Shown here: positions 21,720-33,706 of the stretch, piece after piece
Numbering within the stretch: the stretch's first letter is position 1
How the letters are laid out: each line of letters begins with the position of its first letter
Source of the DNA: Areca catechu
Taxonomy: Eukaryota; Streptophyta; Magnoliopsida; Arecales; Arecaceae
Assembly (NCBI GenBank): GCA_021397845.1
Contig: CM038040.1
Location: forward strand, 65,313,466 to 65,377,465
Direction: 5' to 3'
Length of the DNA: 64,000 bases
The notes under the pieces: generated by a model
The model's input: the letters and a program-made list of their open reading frames with translations, nothing else
Told to the model about the DNA's origin: nothing
Database searches by the model: none
Made by a program: the position numbers and the translations under genes

Positions 21720-24240
21720 CTAGGTCTGACCCTCGGAAATTACATCTACGGCAACTTCGGCCCCCTCAGCAATGGCAGCTGCAACGGCCTCCTCGGCCCC
21801 TTCAGCTGCCTTCGCCTCGACTCTAGCTGGGGCATCCGCTCTGACTACTTCCACAACGACCTCCACCGGGGCGTCGGTCGCTTGGGCAGTCGGGTCTATC
21901 CCACCCAATGCTTCTGCTTCTGCCGGCTTCGACAATTGAAGGAATGCCAGATCGAGTTCTAGGAAGGTGGCACTAACCTTTCCCAGGCACTCGTCGTACC
22001 CGTAGTCGAAGCCGACCGTCCCAGCTTCGTTCATCTCCTCCGTGAAGTCCTTGAAGGCCTTGTACTCTGCAACAGCCTTCTCGCCGGCCGTCTTCAGCAG
22101 GTCTTGGGTTGTCTTCAGCAAGCCCTTGTATCTCTTTGCAGATGCTTGATACCCCTTTGCATGGATATCAAGATCGGTCAGACGACCCTCCTCGATGGCC
22201 AGCTGACGGGCCAGGGTCTTAATCTTCTTCTTCTTGTCCTTCAGCCTTGCCTCCCGATCCGCCTTCTGGGCAAGCAAGTCTTCTACCTGTTTCTTCTGGG
22301 CCTCCAGTTCGGCCCGCAGTGGGGACATTTCTGCCACTGCGGCCCTCAAGCAGAGCACCTCTTCCCTAGAAGCTGTCAGCGCCTCCCAGGCTGTGTCCCT
22401 CGCTAGCTCGGCCGCTTCGGCCCTCTGGGTTAACTGCTCTTTTATATAGAGCAGCTCACCCAGTCCCTCGTCCATCAGGAGGTTGTCCTTGACAAGCTGC
22501 CGACAGACGCTCACGGTTAGAGAATTACCAGTCATAAATTCCAAGTGAAGGCAGGAAGAGTAAAACTTACCCCCATAAGATGGCGAAGAGAACTTCTGGC
22601 TACCTCGTTCACCGACCACCCATCAGTGTTGGGGGCAGCACTCTGAAGCTGTTCCTTCACTTCCTCAGCAGCACGCCACAGTAGGTGCTCCTCCTCCTCC
22701 CCCAGGGTGCCGGCGGCCCTCTCGCCAACGGTCGACGGCCCCTCTCCCGTAGGGGTTCTCTAGGTCGTTAGGGGGATCGTTGCAGTCGTCTCCAACGGCG
22801 AGGATATAGGGGCTGCTCCCACCCCTGTCAACATCGAGCACCTCTCTTCTGTCTGGGCGCCCAGCTGTCCGACCGATGAAGATCGCTCGGAAGTAATAAG
22901 TCTGCGGCGTTCGGTCAGGGACATGTCATCCCCTAACTTGACCGACACCTCCACGGCGGACGGTTCTACCGTCCATCATTTCTTCGACCTTTTGAGTGTC
23001 GGATCAGTCGCCCGCTTCTTTGGCTCTTGCAGCACGCCACAGTAGGTGCTCCTCCTCCTCCCCCAGGGCGCCGGCGGCCCTCTCGCCAACGGTCGACGGC
23101 CCCTCTCCCGTAGGGGTTCTCTAGGTCGTTAGGGGGATCGTTGCAGTCGTCTCCAACGGCGAGGATATAGGGGCTGCTCCCGCCCCTGTCAACATCGAGC
23201 ACCTCTCTTCTGTCTGGGCGCCCGGCTGTCCGATCGATGAAGATCGCTCAGAAGTAATAAGTCTGCGGCATTCGGTCAGGGACATGTCATCCCCTAACTT
23301 GACCGACACCTCCACGGCGGACGGTTCTACCGTCCATCATTTCTTCGACCTTTCGAGTGTCGGATCAGTCGCCCGCTTCTTTGGCTCTTGCAGTGTTGGC
23401 TCCGTAATATGGATGGCTCTCCGTTGAGCAAATCGTGCTGAGAGGACCGCCCGATCCGACTTCATCTTCCCGCCTGTCAATAATCAAGGTCAGACTTAGT
23501 CGTCAAGCCAACAGAAAATAAGAAAAAGAAGCCGATCTCTCTCTCTACATGACTCTCGTCCTACCTAACATCGGTTGCCGGCTGAGTCCGGCCTGGTGAA
23601 GACTCCCCTCAAGAAGCATAAAGCTGATGAACTTCGGATCCTCTCCCTCCAACTTGTGGAAGTCAGCCTTGTCGGCCCTCGAGACTTTCCTTCCATTCAA
23701 AGCATTCGTCCTCGGCTTCCTCCAGGCCGCCTCAAAGCCCCATGGCTCCAGGCTATCTACAAAGAAGTATCGGGACTTCCATCCGTGAATTGCGGACGGA
23801 AGTCCCCCTAGAATCTTCTGGCCAGGGCGTGGACTGAACATCCACCTCTCCTGACTTCGGAAGTCCTGCTTCAGTAGAAAGAAAATCAAAAATAGGGATA
23901 CCCTAGGCTCTATGTCAACCTCCCGACAGAGGAATATGAAACCGCACAGGACCCTAATGCTGTTCGGCGTCTGCTGGGAAGGTGTGATCCTATAAGTATT
24001 GAAGACCTGGATGAAAAAGCTATGAATTGGGAAACGAAGACCAGCTTTCAGGTGGTCTTCGTACATGGGGAGGGCTCCTAAGTTTAGAGGTCCGTTCACC
24101 CTACCCTCTCGGTTGGGGATGGTCAGGTGTAAGGTGGAAGGGATGTTATAGATGATCCTAAGGTTCTTGGCCCTCTCTCGGGTCATGGCCGACGGGATGT
24201 CAAAGGGACCAGGTTCCCTATGACCGCAAGCCATAGCCAT
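21720..24240 (-). pseudogene. Antisense spliced gene of gypsy-1 (Transposase_28-like N-terminus, coiled-coil C-terminus)
   Basis: Proposed exon 1 is 24240-23565 (MAMACGHREPGPFDIPS...), containing MYEDHLKAGLRFPIHSFFIQ, RITPSQQTPNSIRVLCGFIF and GLPSAIHGWKSRYFFV; these match the Transposase_28 'putative gypsy type transposon' family (PF04195). Intron 1 is 23564-23474 (GTAGGA...CAG, phase 1). Exon 2 is 23473-22571. Intron 2 is 22570-22497 (GTAAGT...GCAG, phase 0). Exon 3 is 22496-21720, a long Glu/Lys/Ala-rich coiled coil ending GAEVAVDVISEGQT. Exon 2 contains in-frame stops and a 361-bp duplication, so the copy is dead. Function unknown; antisense frames between pol and LTR are known in the Tat lineage. 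The gypsy-2 copy has the same exon plan. Confidence 0.8.
22671..23392. repeat. 361-bp tandem duplication inside exon 2 of the antisense gene
   Basis: Bases 22671-23031 and 23032-23392 are nearly identical. GCACGCCACAGTAGGTGCTC starts both copies and CGCTTCTTTGGCTCTTGCAG closes the unit. Only a few substitutions are seen, fewer than between the LTRs, so the duplication looks younger than the insertion. 361 is not a multiple of three, so it also breaks the frame. Confidence 0.93.
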
Positions 24241-24862
24241 CCTAAAATGGGTTGCAGAGAAGGAAGGAGGTGGGGGAAGATGAAGACAGGACTAACCTAA
24301 TTCTTTGGGTCTCTAAAGAAGCCTAAAAGCAGTGCGGGGAGGGAGGAGGCAACTTTCTTTTCCAGCACAAATGTAGAACAGGTTCCTTCTGGGTGTTGCC
24401 CTCCTCCTTTTATAGGTATCCAAGGGCCGCGTCCCAATACACCCCCCCCATCGCGCGTGCCAAGATCCGACGACCATCGCTTCAGTTCTCGAGTTGGACA
24501 GGAATTCGAGGGGACGCGCCAGATCGTATCCGGCCACGATCCATGTAACAGTCGAAGCAACGGCGGATGGGGCACTCCGGCAAGTGCACCAACCGCCCTG
24601 ATGGTGCCACATGTCCCACGTCGCATCAAGAATCCAAATGGGCAGCAGCCAGGCACCATACCGGCCATAACTACTCCCCTTATCCTCGCCAACTAGGCAC
24701 TGACACCTGTCTTGGGGCAAAAATTAGGGCAGAAGGCAGCCAGACGCAGCACACCAAATCGGATTCGCCATCATTTGAAAGGCTGGAGCATTTACTGCCA
24801 TTTAATGCCCTCACCCTTTGAGCCTACGTACTCGCTCGAAGCACAAGGGCAAGGGGGACAAC
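24241..24862 (-). promoter_or_regulatory. Upstream region of the antisense gene and 3' end of gypsy-1
   Basis: No coding domain seen. On the minus strand this 600-base interval would hold the promoter and 5' untranslated region of the antisense gene; CTATAAAAGG on the minus strand near 24408-24417 is a TATA candidate. On the plus strand it ends in the polypurine tract before the 3' LTR. Confidence 0.5.
24845..24862 (+). other. Polypurine tract of gypsy-1
   Basis: AAGGGCAAGGGGGACAAC precedes TGTTGTACC of the 3' LTR. Confidence 0.75.
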
Positions 24863-25437
24863 TGTTGTACCATGACGGCTCACCCTTAGCAAGAACCGGC
24901 CCAGTCCTGAGGTCCGACCCGACCACCCTTCCCATCGCTCTCCTTCGGAGGCTTGGCCTTTGGTCCGACTGACCGACTGTCTCATGGCCGACGTCCGACA
25001 GACGAGTCTTAGCATCCAGGGTATTACAGAAGTACCTTTCTATTACTGCAGGATCCTGCTACCCCAACGGCCCTGCTCCACTACTTTCATGATGTCGCCG
25101 TATCTGCGCACCACGTGGCCACTCTCCAGATGCTCCTAGGGGCAGATCGGTCTTTCTCAGCCTCTCTCCTAATAGATTTTGGACTGTTTCGCACCTATAT
25201 AAGGTACCTGGGGGATCCCGTTCGAAGGTAGAACCACTCTTCCCTCTCTAAAGACTGTTCATTCCTTGATTCCTCCATTCTGTTACCTTCAATCTCCTGC
25301 TAACTTAAGCATCGGAGGGTCCCCCACCGGAACACCACCGACGTCCTTGGGGACTTTGTTGTAGGTTCGCCCGGGAGAAGAGCGCTCCAGCCCATCCAAC
25401 CGTCCCGATTTCTGATCCAGGAGTTGATGCAGCAACA
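24863..25437 (+). repeat. Gypsy-1 3' LTR (575 bp)
   Basis: Same ends as the 5' LTR and followed by the target duplication GTACA. It lacks the 72-bp array, retaining a rearranged remnant (about 24910-24960). Confidence 0.93.
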
Positions 25438-25442
25438 GTACA

Positions 25443-26150
25443 CATATAAAGTATTATTGATGATAGTAGTGATGGCTCTAGCATTGTTATTAAAAACTAA
25501 TATTTTTATATTAATAAAATTTAATTAATTAATTAGTTATTTACTTTATTAAGTAATTATTATTTATTAATTTAATAAATTAGATATTTATTTATTTAAA
25601 TGATTATTTATTTATTTAGATGATTATTTTTCTTAATTATATGTTTAATTAATTAATTAGATGATTATTTAATTAATTAGTTATTTATTTATTTATTTAT
25701 TTGATTAGTTAATTAAATAGTTAATTATTTAATTAAATAATTATTTAATTAATTAAATATATGTTTAATTAATCAATTATTATTTATTTAATTAATTAGA
25801 TGTTTATTTATTAATTAGATATTTATTTATTGATTTAGTTAATTAGATATTTATTTATTTATTTATTTTATTAATTAGTTGTTTATTTAATCATTTAGAT
25901 CTTAATTTAATTAAGCAAATAATTAATTAGGTGTGTATAGATAGCTTACATTTTCTTTCATAATGTTAAAAAAGGATTCAATACCTTTTTTATATTTCTC
26001 ACTAAAAAAATTATTATCATCAAGCAAACTCTTATCCATATCCTATAAAAAAAATTTAAATTAAAAGCATAAAAAATCAAATTATAGAGGTATATTAAAA
26101 TCTAGAAGCAATGTAATCTAGAAGATAAATTGTAACAATAACTTAAGCTA
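25443..26150. other. AT-rich low-complexity tract, no gene
   Basis: From about 25490 to 25930 it is built almost entirely of TTTAATTAATTA, TTTATTTATTTA and TTAGATATTTAT words, with occasional GATGATTATTTA. It is the right flank of the gypsy-1 insertion. Confidence 0.75.
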
Positions 26151-26159
26151 AACCAAAGC

Positions 26160-26745
26160 ATAATATGAAGGTGGAGAGCTCGACCCTAGAGAGTTGGGTG
26201 CCATTATGGTTTGGAGGCAGCAATTTGGGCACTAGAGGGCTATGAGAAGAATACGTGGGCACCGACAAAGTTGCGGGCCAAACAGGTGGGTGTCAGCCCT
26301 CCTTGTAGGTAGAGAGCTTAGCATTAAAGAATTGGATGCCAGTGCAATTGTAGGTAGAAGAGCTCGTCACCGAAGGAGGGGTGTGGCAGGGGAGTCTCAA
26401 AGGTGGAGGTAGGAACGATGGCTACCGAAAGGGATTGGAGGCAAAGATTTGGACATCGGAGGGGGTTGTAGACAGGGCAGGTGGGTGCTAGAGGGGGTTG
26501 CTGGTAGGTAGGTGGGCACTAGATGGGGTTACACTGGGCAAATAGGTGGAAGTTAGATAGGGGTTACGATAGAGGGGTTTCTATATATTCGTCAAAGGTT
26601 AGCCTGACATCATCCATGCCCTTGGATCAAAGGAGGTTCTAGATGTCATCGGAGGTCTGCTTGGCATCCTCCACACCCTTGGATTGGAGTCTTGGAGGGG
26701 GAGAGGAGATGAGGTCGATAAGTTTAGGGTTTGGCAGAGGGAGAA
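26160..26745. repeat. GC-rich degenerate minisatellite
   Basis: G-rich on the plus strand, with repeated GGTGGGTGCTAGAGGGGGTT-like and GGTAGGTGGGCACTAG-like words about 40-60 bases apart, then two copies of a CATCCATGCCCTTGGAT / CATCCTCCACACCCTTGG segment (about 26611 and 26668). It resembles the GC-rich island of CACTA-1 in placement (before AT-rich DNA leading to a TAGTG end). No gene recognised. Confidence 0.5.
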
Positions 26746-27121
26746 GGAAAGTGATTAGGAATTAGGTTGCTTTGAATAAATAAAAATATTAATAAAATGT
26801 TAAAATATTAATACAAATATATATTGATAAAATAAAAATAAGTAAATTTAATCAAAAATATAATAACATAAAATATCAAACATATTAAATAAGATAAATA
26901 AATAATAAGAATAGATAAAAATAATAAAAAAAGTAGTAAAATATAATATAAGAAATATTATCCAAAAAGTGGATAATATTTTTTCTAATTATGCATTTTA
27001 TACTAATTAATATAATAATCATTAATTAAATGATAAAAAATCTTTATGTACCTTATTTATTTATAGTAATTCTACAAAAATCTTTATGTTTTAAAATTGT
27101 GGTGTACTTTGTACTGGTTGA
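26746..27121. other. AT-rich intergenic, no gene
   Basis: A/T-rich sequence without repeats of note; left flank of the hAT-like miniature element. Confidence 0.5.
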
Positions 27122-27783
27122 ATGGTGCTTTGGTGTGGCAATGGGTCAAGTTTGGGTAGGGTTATCCAAAACCCATACCTGCCCCACCAAAAAATTTGCC
27201 AACCCATACCTATCTTGAGTCATGTAAAAAAAAAGGCATGTCTAAGTCGACTCAAGTTGGATTGAATCGGATCATGTGAATAATTATACAAGCTTAAGTT
27301 CAATCCATCATGAAAAAAATTATAAATAGAATAGAATAATGAACTATGTTGGAAATTATGGAACCTCGTTACATTTGTCTAACAATTAAATAATGAATGA
27401 AAAAAAACAAGTCTACCATCAGTATTAAAGGATATCATTTATACTTAGATGCAGAATTAATTTACATAATATACAGAGCTTGATTTAAAAAAAGAAAAAA
27501 ATTCCTAAATAGCAAAATGGAGGAGAAGAAAGAGGCATGGGGTAGGTTAGGGAAGAGATCAATCAAAGCATTGAACTGAGGCTAGGCACCGAGGGATGGG
27601 GGATTGAGAGGGCTTATGCCTTTTACCTAATCAGGTCAAGTCTAGGATGGGACATATTAATATCCTTACTCGACTTGAATCCGAGTCTAGTTTTTTATAT
27701 AAAATCCATACCTGCTTTTACCCGCCCCATTGGGGTTGGGTATCCATCGGGTTAGCAAAAATTTTACCACCCCTAATGATGCT
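27122..27783. mobile_element. hAT-like non-autonomous element with 8-bp target duplication
   Basis: The element is 27130-27775 (646 bp). Left end TTGGTGTGGCAATGGGT; right end TTTTACCACCCCTA, whose complement is TAGGGGTGGTAAAA, so the terminal repeats pair imperfectly (GTGGCAA/GTGGTAA). Flanks ATGGTGCT (27122-27129) and ATGATGCT (27776-27783) match at 7 of 8, the hAT target size. Interior words such as CCAAAACCCATACCTGCCCC are frequent in plant hAT MITEs. No transposase. Confidence 0.75.
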
Positions 27784-29184
27784 TTGAGGTGCCTGTTCAG
27801 TGACTAGAACAATACAATTTCTTGGTTTGATGACAATGCATGACATGATACTTGTTTTAATATTTATTTTTTTATAATTTTTACAAATGAATTTTTCAAA
27901 AAAGTAAAAATATAATGACATTTTATGACAAAATATTTTATCACAACAATATTGAAAATTAAACACTTTTTTATAACAACATTGTTTTAAAGCTTTGCAA
28001 ATAAAAAGATATTATTTTGTAAGTCCATTTGTAATAAAAATTAAAATATATATAATGCTTTTTATGATAAAATATTTTTTATCATGAAAAATTAAAAAAG
28101 GGACATAACAAAAGTAGGGAATCTAAATTTTTTGCAACAAATAATCCTTTATCATGAAAAATATATTGATTTTTTGTAACAAATAATTTTGTCACAATAA
28201 ATTAAAAAAGGGAATAAAAGAAGGGAATCTAATTTCTTTTGCAACAACCAAGTATTTATCATAAATAATATATTGACTTTTTGCAACAAAATACTTTTAT
28301 CATAATAAATTAAAAAAGAGAGAACAAAGGGAGATTATCTATTTTTTTTGTAATAAACAATCCTTTGTCATGAAAAGTATATTGACTTTTTGCAACAAAT
28401 ATTTTTGTTACAAGAAATTAAAAAAAAAGAGGAGGGAACAAAAGGAGGAAATCTATTTTTTGTTGTAACAACCAAGTCTTTGTCATAAAAAATATATTGA
28501 CTTTTTGTAATAAATATTTTTGTCATAATAAATTAAAAAAAGAGGGAACAAAAAGATAGAATTTATTTTTTCGCAACAACCAAGTCTTTGTCAAAAAAAA
28601 TCTTAACTTTTTGCAATAAAATTTTTTTGTTACAATACTTTAAAAAATGAGCAAACAAAAGGAGGGAATCTATTTTTTTTGTAGCAAATATGCTTTTGTC
28701 ATTAAAAAAATAAAAAATATAATGATTTTTTGCAACAAAATATTTTTGTTATAATAAACTAAATAGTGATTTAGACTTTTTGCAATAAAATATTTTGCCA
28801 TAATAATTTTGCTTAAAGTGATAATAGTAATTTTGTTGCTATAAATAGAAAACTAAATTTAGAAAAATCTTATTTATGATAATATTTTTTTGCCACAAAT
28901 TGATTATTTGTAGGACAAATATTTTATCCCAAAAACATACCTTTTGTCATAAATATATTTGGTACCAAAATATAGGAAATTATGAATTCGTGGAAGGATT
29001 GTTTTGTGATAGAATTGTTACATTATTGCAATACCTCATGCCTTTAGTGACAAAAAAAAAGTTTGTTACAAAAGAATTGACTTTTTGTAATGAAATTGTA
29101 ATTCATTGCCAAAGCTTTATGTGTAATGATAAATTTTTAATTGGTCATTAAAAATTTATCATTAAAAAATATTTTTTTGTAGTG
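27784..29184. mobile_element. Subterminal region and right end of a second CACTA-like element (CACTA-2)
   Basis: About 1.3 kb of repeated words of the type TTTTTTGCAACAAA, TTTTGTCATAATAAATTAAAAAA and AAAATATATTGACTTTTTG, ending TTTTTTTGTAGTG at 29172-29184, a CACTA-type end (complement CACTACAAAAAAA). The subterminal words differ from CACTA-1, so it is another family. No transposase was found to the left and the other terminus was not located. Confidence 0.6.
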
Positions 29185-30950
29185 ACTTCATCTTAGAGTG
29201 AGAGAGGACATGAGATTTGTGGAGGCATCATCTTACAAGGAGCATCCATTGCACGTAGAGGAGAGAGAGGTACGCTGTATTTAGAAGAGAGGGACAATAA
29301 AGAGAGAGGTTCTCCTTTTTATCTTCCATCTCTTGTAATACTTCTATAAACTTCCTGTGATTACATAAAAGAAAAATATATATTCGGTGTAACCATGGAC
29401 ATAGTAACAAGAGACTCTAAATCATATAAATATGTGTTCTTGCGCTAATTATTTATTTGCTATTTGCAATTCCCTTCTTCTATGATTCTTACATATCCAC
29501 TGCGCATACCACTCTATAACAACTAATTTTAGAGCATGCTAGACCACAACAAATATTGAAGTAGAAGTCAAGATCTATCTTCTATAAAACTTTTATAATT
29601 TTTATGATTTTTATATTTATCATATTTTTAGATATCTAGTCCTATTTAAGTTAGAAAGAAGAGTTTAATCCAACATGTTTAAGGATAAATATTTATCCAA
29701 AGGATAAGAAGAGAAATTCAATCCGAATTATGAAAAAGGCAAATATTACTATATTATAAATAATGGCTATATACCTCAGTTTATACTATGAAAAATTAAT
29801 CAATGAAAGAAAAGGGGGAGGGGGGGGTTTAAACATTTCTTTCGCAACTCTTCTATCATCATCTCTTTTTTTTTGAAAGATCTGAGTAAAGCAGATTGAA
29901 AAAATTACTGAGAAAAGGATCAACAAATATACGCACCCATTAATTTATTATTCAGTTCACTAGTTCGATGTGTCAATTAGGGAATACTACTTAACATGAT
30001 AAATAGGTGGTGCAAATCAGATTGTCAAGTATTGCTCAATTAGTCACAGTCTTCCATGCAAGACCCAAAAATAGAATGGTGATACGATGGACACAATCAT
30101 TTGTTTGATATATGTACATACTACTTGAGTGTCATTATAAGTAATTTTTGTTGTTCTATCGAACACTTCTAACACATTACTGAAAAAGGATTTGTAAGAT
30201 GGACCTAATGGTTGAGAAAAGAATAGGGCTAAAATTGGATCAGGTACCAATATATCCATGATTTTTAGAATTGTATTAAATCACTCGGTTTGACCTATGT
30301 CAAACCAAACCAGGCTGAATCATGACAATTCAGCCTTGGATTTTAGTTCGAGCTTCGGATCGATTGAAACCTTGCTGAACAGGAGGTTTAGCCCGGTTCG
30401 ATTTTTTTCTTTTAAGATAGCAAGGATGAGAGGAGAAGGCTTGAGACTTTTCTTCTCCTCTTTTGACTTGTTTGATAGTAAAAAGGAATAAATTACAAAA
30501 AGAAAGTGTAAAAAAATTAAAGATTAATTACAGGAGGCTTTTATGTTATTTTGTTCTTGTAAAAGGCTACAAATATTTTGTTTCATCCATATAAATCATT
30601 TTAAGTACTTAATTTTAGATGACCAATTTATCAAAAATATTAATAATATCATAATCTAAATTTGTCAAATATAATTGATTCCATATCCTATTCTATTTTT
30701 AAATTGATTTTTATCAAATATAAAATTATTTTCTTAATTCCTTGTGATAGATTTATAATAATTAGTTATTAATTTTTATTCAAAATTTTTAGTAGATTTT
30801 TTAATCATGAGCACCACAATTATCAAAATTTATAATTTTTTTATATAAAAAGATACTTACTTGCATGGAGTTCTTACTTTAATTGGACAATAGATGCTCA
30901 CGAATATCCTTACTGGGCATTATTCTAAGTAATGTACCACCATCGCTATT
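29185..30950. other. Intergenic, no gene seen
   Basis: AT-rich sequence with a G-run near 29816-29828 and an A-rich interval around 30480-30530. Short frames here have no domain and weak composition. 30270-30420 has repeated CGGTTTGACC / CCGGTTCGATT words of unknown origin. Confidence 0.45.
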
Positions 30951-32040
30951 ATATGAAAATAAAAAAGGCATAACTATGGTTATATAAAGACAAAAATATC
31001 AACACATTTACCAAAAAAAGGGCATGAAAAAAATCATATTTAATTATTTTATATTATAATAGTATATTTCATAGTAATCATTCATGATTTAGGATGATTC
31101 AACTATGACTATTATATGAAAATAGAGTAAATCATGGTATACAAAGAAAGGCATCGAGATATTTTAAAAAATAAGTAACCTATTTTATCTCGTGCTATCA
31201 TATGAAAATAGAGGAAAGTACATTATATAATGATAAAAAAGCATCAACATATTTTAAAAAAATAGGATAGCATTAAAAACATTATATTAATCATTTCATA
31301 CCATAATAGTATAGTTTATAGTAATTATCAATGACTTAGGATGATTTAGCTATGGCTATCATATGAAAATGAAGGAAAGCACGCTATATAAAGATACAAA
31401 GGCAACAAAACATTTGAGGAAATAATTAACTACATTAATCATTTTATACGATAATAAATATTTAGAAAAATAAACAACCATATTTTTTTGATACTATTAT
31501 ATAAAATTAAAGAAAAACACATTATATGAAAATGGAAAAAAAATGTTATATAAAAATAGAAAGGTATCGATATATTTGAAGAAAAAAGAATAGTAAGAGA
31601 AAAAATTATATTAACCATATCATATCATTATAGTATATTTCATAGTAAATCATTAGTGGTTCAGGGCAATTCAACTATAGTTATTATATGAAAATAGAGG
31701 AAAGCATATTATATAAAGATGGAAATATATCAAGATATTGAGAAAACAAGTAACTACATCAGTTATTTCAGACTATAATAAATATTTAAAAAAATATTTT
31801 TTCTTATTTTATCATATAAAATTAAAAAAAGTATATATAAAGATCGAAAGACATCAACACATTCCAAAATAGGATAATATAAGAAAAAAATATATTAGTC
31901 ATTTAAAATCATAATAGTATTCATAATTATCATCCATGATTCAGGATGATTTAGCTATATTTATTATACAAAAATGGAGAAAAATATGTTAATAAAGATG
32001 GAGTGATATCAAGATATTTGGAAAAACAAGTGACAAGATG
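30951..32040. repeat. Degenerate long-period tandem repeat, AT-rich
   Basis: A segment containing GGATGATTCAACTATGACTA followed by ATTATATGAAAATAGAGGAAAGCA and ATTATATAAAGATGGAAA recurs with starts near 31095, 31338, 31664 and 31955 (intervals about 243, 326 and 291), with a weaker copy near 30950. Between them lie repeated ATTTTATACGATAATAAATATTT segments. The divergence is high. It could be an old satellite or a decayed element family. Confidence 0.65.
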
Positions 32041-32404
32041 GAAATTTTTTAATTTGAATTTAAAATTATTCAAAAATTTTTAAAAAAATGATTACATACT
32101 CTAAGAAATAAAAAAAATTTAAAAATAAAACATAATAAAAAATTGATATGCCAGTTTGATTGGCATACATGCCATTACCGTATATCAATATGGTACCAAA
32201 TCAATATCGTACCATACCGATTATCGACCAGTACCGGTATCAGTATTAGTTCAGAAAATCTTGAATATGTCTATATCTATATTTATTTTGTCTAACAAAT
32301 ATAAATATGGATATAGATATTCATCGAATATAAAAACTCATATCCATATTCATTTTAAATGGATATAGATACAAATCGGATACTGAAAGTATCAATATAA
32401 AATG
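32041..32404. other. AT-rich flank of gypsy-2, no gene
   Basis: Contains clustered GGTACC/CGGTAT words (about 32180-32250), a common type of plant degenerate simple repeat, and GATATAGATA-type words near 32270-32370. Confidence 0.45.
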
Positions 32405-32409
32405 TATAT

Positions 32410-33706
32410 TGATGTAGTAGGAAGCTAATATGTAATCTCTATCGGATGCCGTGTCAGAAATACCTGCCATGGTGGACACTCCATCTCGGACTCCTTTGTC
32501 GGGCTGAACTCCCTCAGAATGCCAAGGTGACCCTGCAAAACCGAGTTTCGCCCTTCGCTAAGTCGGCACCCGCAAGCCCGTGGCTCTTAGGCCAGAGCCG
32601 AGTGACCTCCTTCACCAGATTGAGCCCCTCCGAGGTCGAGCCCCTTGGGTTGGAGTCGAGCCCAGCCCTCCCTCGCCAGGGCGAGCCCCTCCGAGGCCAA
32701 GCCCTCTGGGCTGGAGTCGCGTGCCACCCTCCTCTGCCAAATCGAGCCCCTCCGAGGTCGAGCCCCCCGGACCGAAGTCGAGCTCAGCCCTCCTCCGCTG
32801 GGTTGAGCCCCTCCGAGGTCGAGCCCTCTAGGCAGGAGTCAAGCATTCCTCCACCGGGTCGAGCCCTTCCTAGGTCGAGGCCCTTGGACCGGAGTCGAGC
32901 CCCCCGGGCCGGAGTCGAGTCCCAGCTCTCCAGTTCGGCAACCACCTCGGACAATGTCGCCAGCCACTAAAGGGGCGAAGCCACCTCCCGAGGCACCAAC
33001 GAGCCACCCGAGGGCTGCGAGGAAGCACCCATCAAATCATAATAACCATCCACAGCCACCACTGACACCAGGAAAGGAAGAAGATCCCTAACCGAGGTGC
33101 CACGCTCTCCACCAACCGCTTGCACCACCTAGAAGATGAAGTCAACCAGGGGATTCGAATCCCAAGGGACGACGACCCCCCAATCAAAGCCCTGCCAGGT
33201 TTCTCGGAGTGGAGCGACCGGGAGGAATGTCAGAGCGCATGGCAGCTTTATCACGAATCGGGAAAGACATCGTGTCCATGCACGGAACACCACTGCACGT
33301 GCCTGCCAGCATGGGGGAGATTCTGAGGTAGGCATTCAACAGCCACATAGGCTTAAAAGAACCTTCGACATCCCAGTAGGGAGGTACGCAAGCCAAACCA
33401 CAAAATATACAAGCAAGGGGAGAGAAGGTCCGATCCACCTCGGCCACCACATTCTTTAACACACTTGCACCCTCATTCTTAGATCACTCACTCCTCCTAG
33501 CATGGAGTCCATCTCAGGGGCTCGACCAGGAGGATCTATTCTCCTGGATCATCACTGACTTGACCATCGAAGTGCCCCCGTCAGAATTTTCGGCCCAGGT
33601 CACTAACCCTTGTTTTGCAGGTCCCAAGGAGTAGATTGTCACCGAGAAGACAAAGGGCAGTCCGACTCTGACACCGCTATGGGCCACGATAATCTTGGTG
33701 ACAACA
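32410..33706 (+). repeat. Gypsy-2 5' LTR (1297 bp)
   Basis: It contains five units of a 61-bp array and a roughly 290-bp segment (about 32905-33195) absent from the 3' LTR. CTTAAAAG near 33350 is a possible TATA element. Followed by GATTGGTATGCCAGGTAGGG, a probable primer binding site whose tRNA I cannot name. Confidence 0.9.
32622..32880 (+). repeat. 61-bp tandem array, 5' LTR of gypsy-2
   Basis: GAGCCCCTCCGAGG-type words start at 32622, 32683, 32744, 32805 and 32861: intervals 61, 61, 61, 56. Units also contain CCGGAGTCGAGC and CAGCCCTCCTCCG. GC-rich and CpG-rich. Confidence 0.9.

Larger units (their letters stand above)
14481..25442 (+). mobile_element. Gypsy-1: complete Ty3/gypsy element of Tat type, inactive
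   Basis: Target duplications are perfect: GTACA at 14481-14485 and 25438-25442. Both LTRs start TGTTGTACCATGACGG and end GCAGCAACA. Order inside: gag, protease, reverse transcriptase with RNase H, a second RNase H, integrase, 46-bp tandem array, antisense spliced gene, polypurine tract, 3' LTR. The dual RNase H and antisense gene point to the Tat lineage. By eye the homologous parts of the two LTRs differ at about 36 of 455 positions, mostly transitions, so this is not a recent insertion. Multiple stops and frameshifts inactivate gag and pol. Confidence 0.92.
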
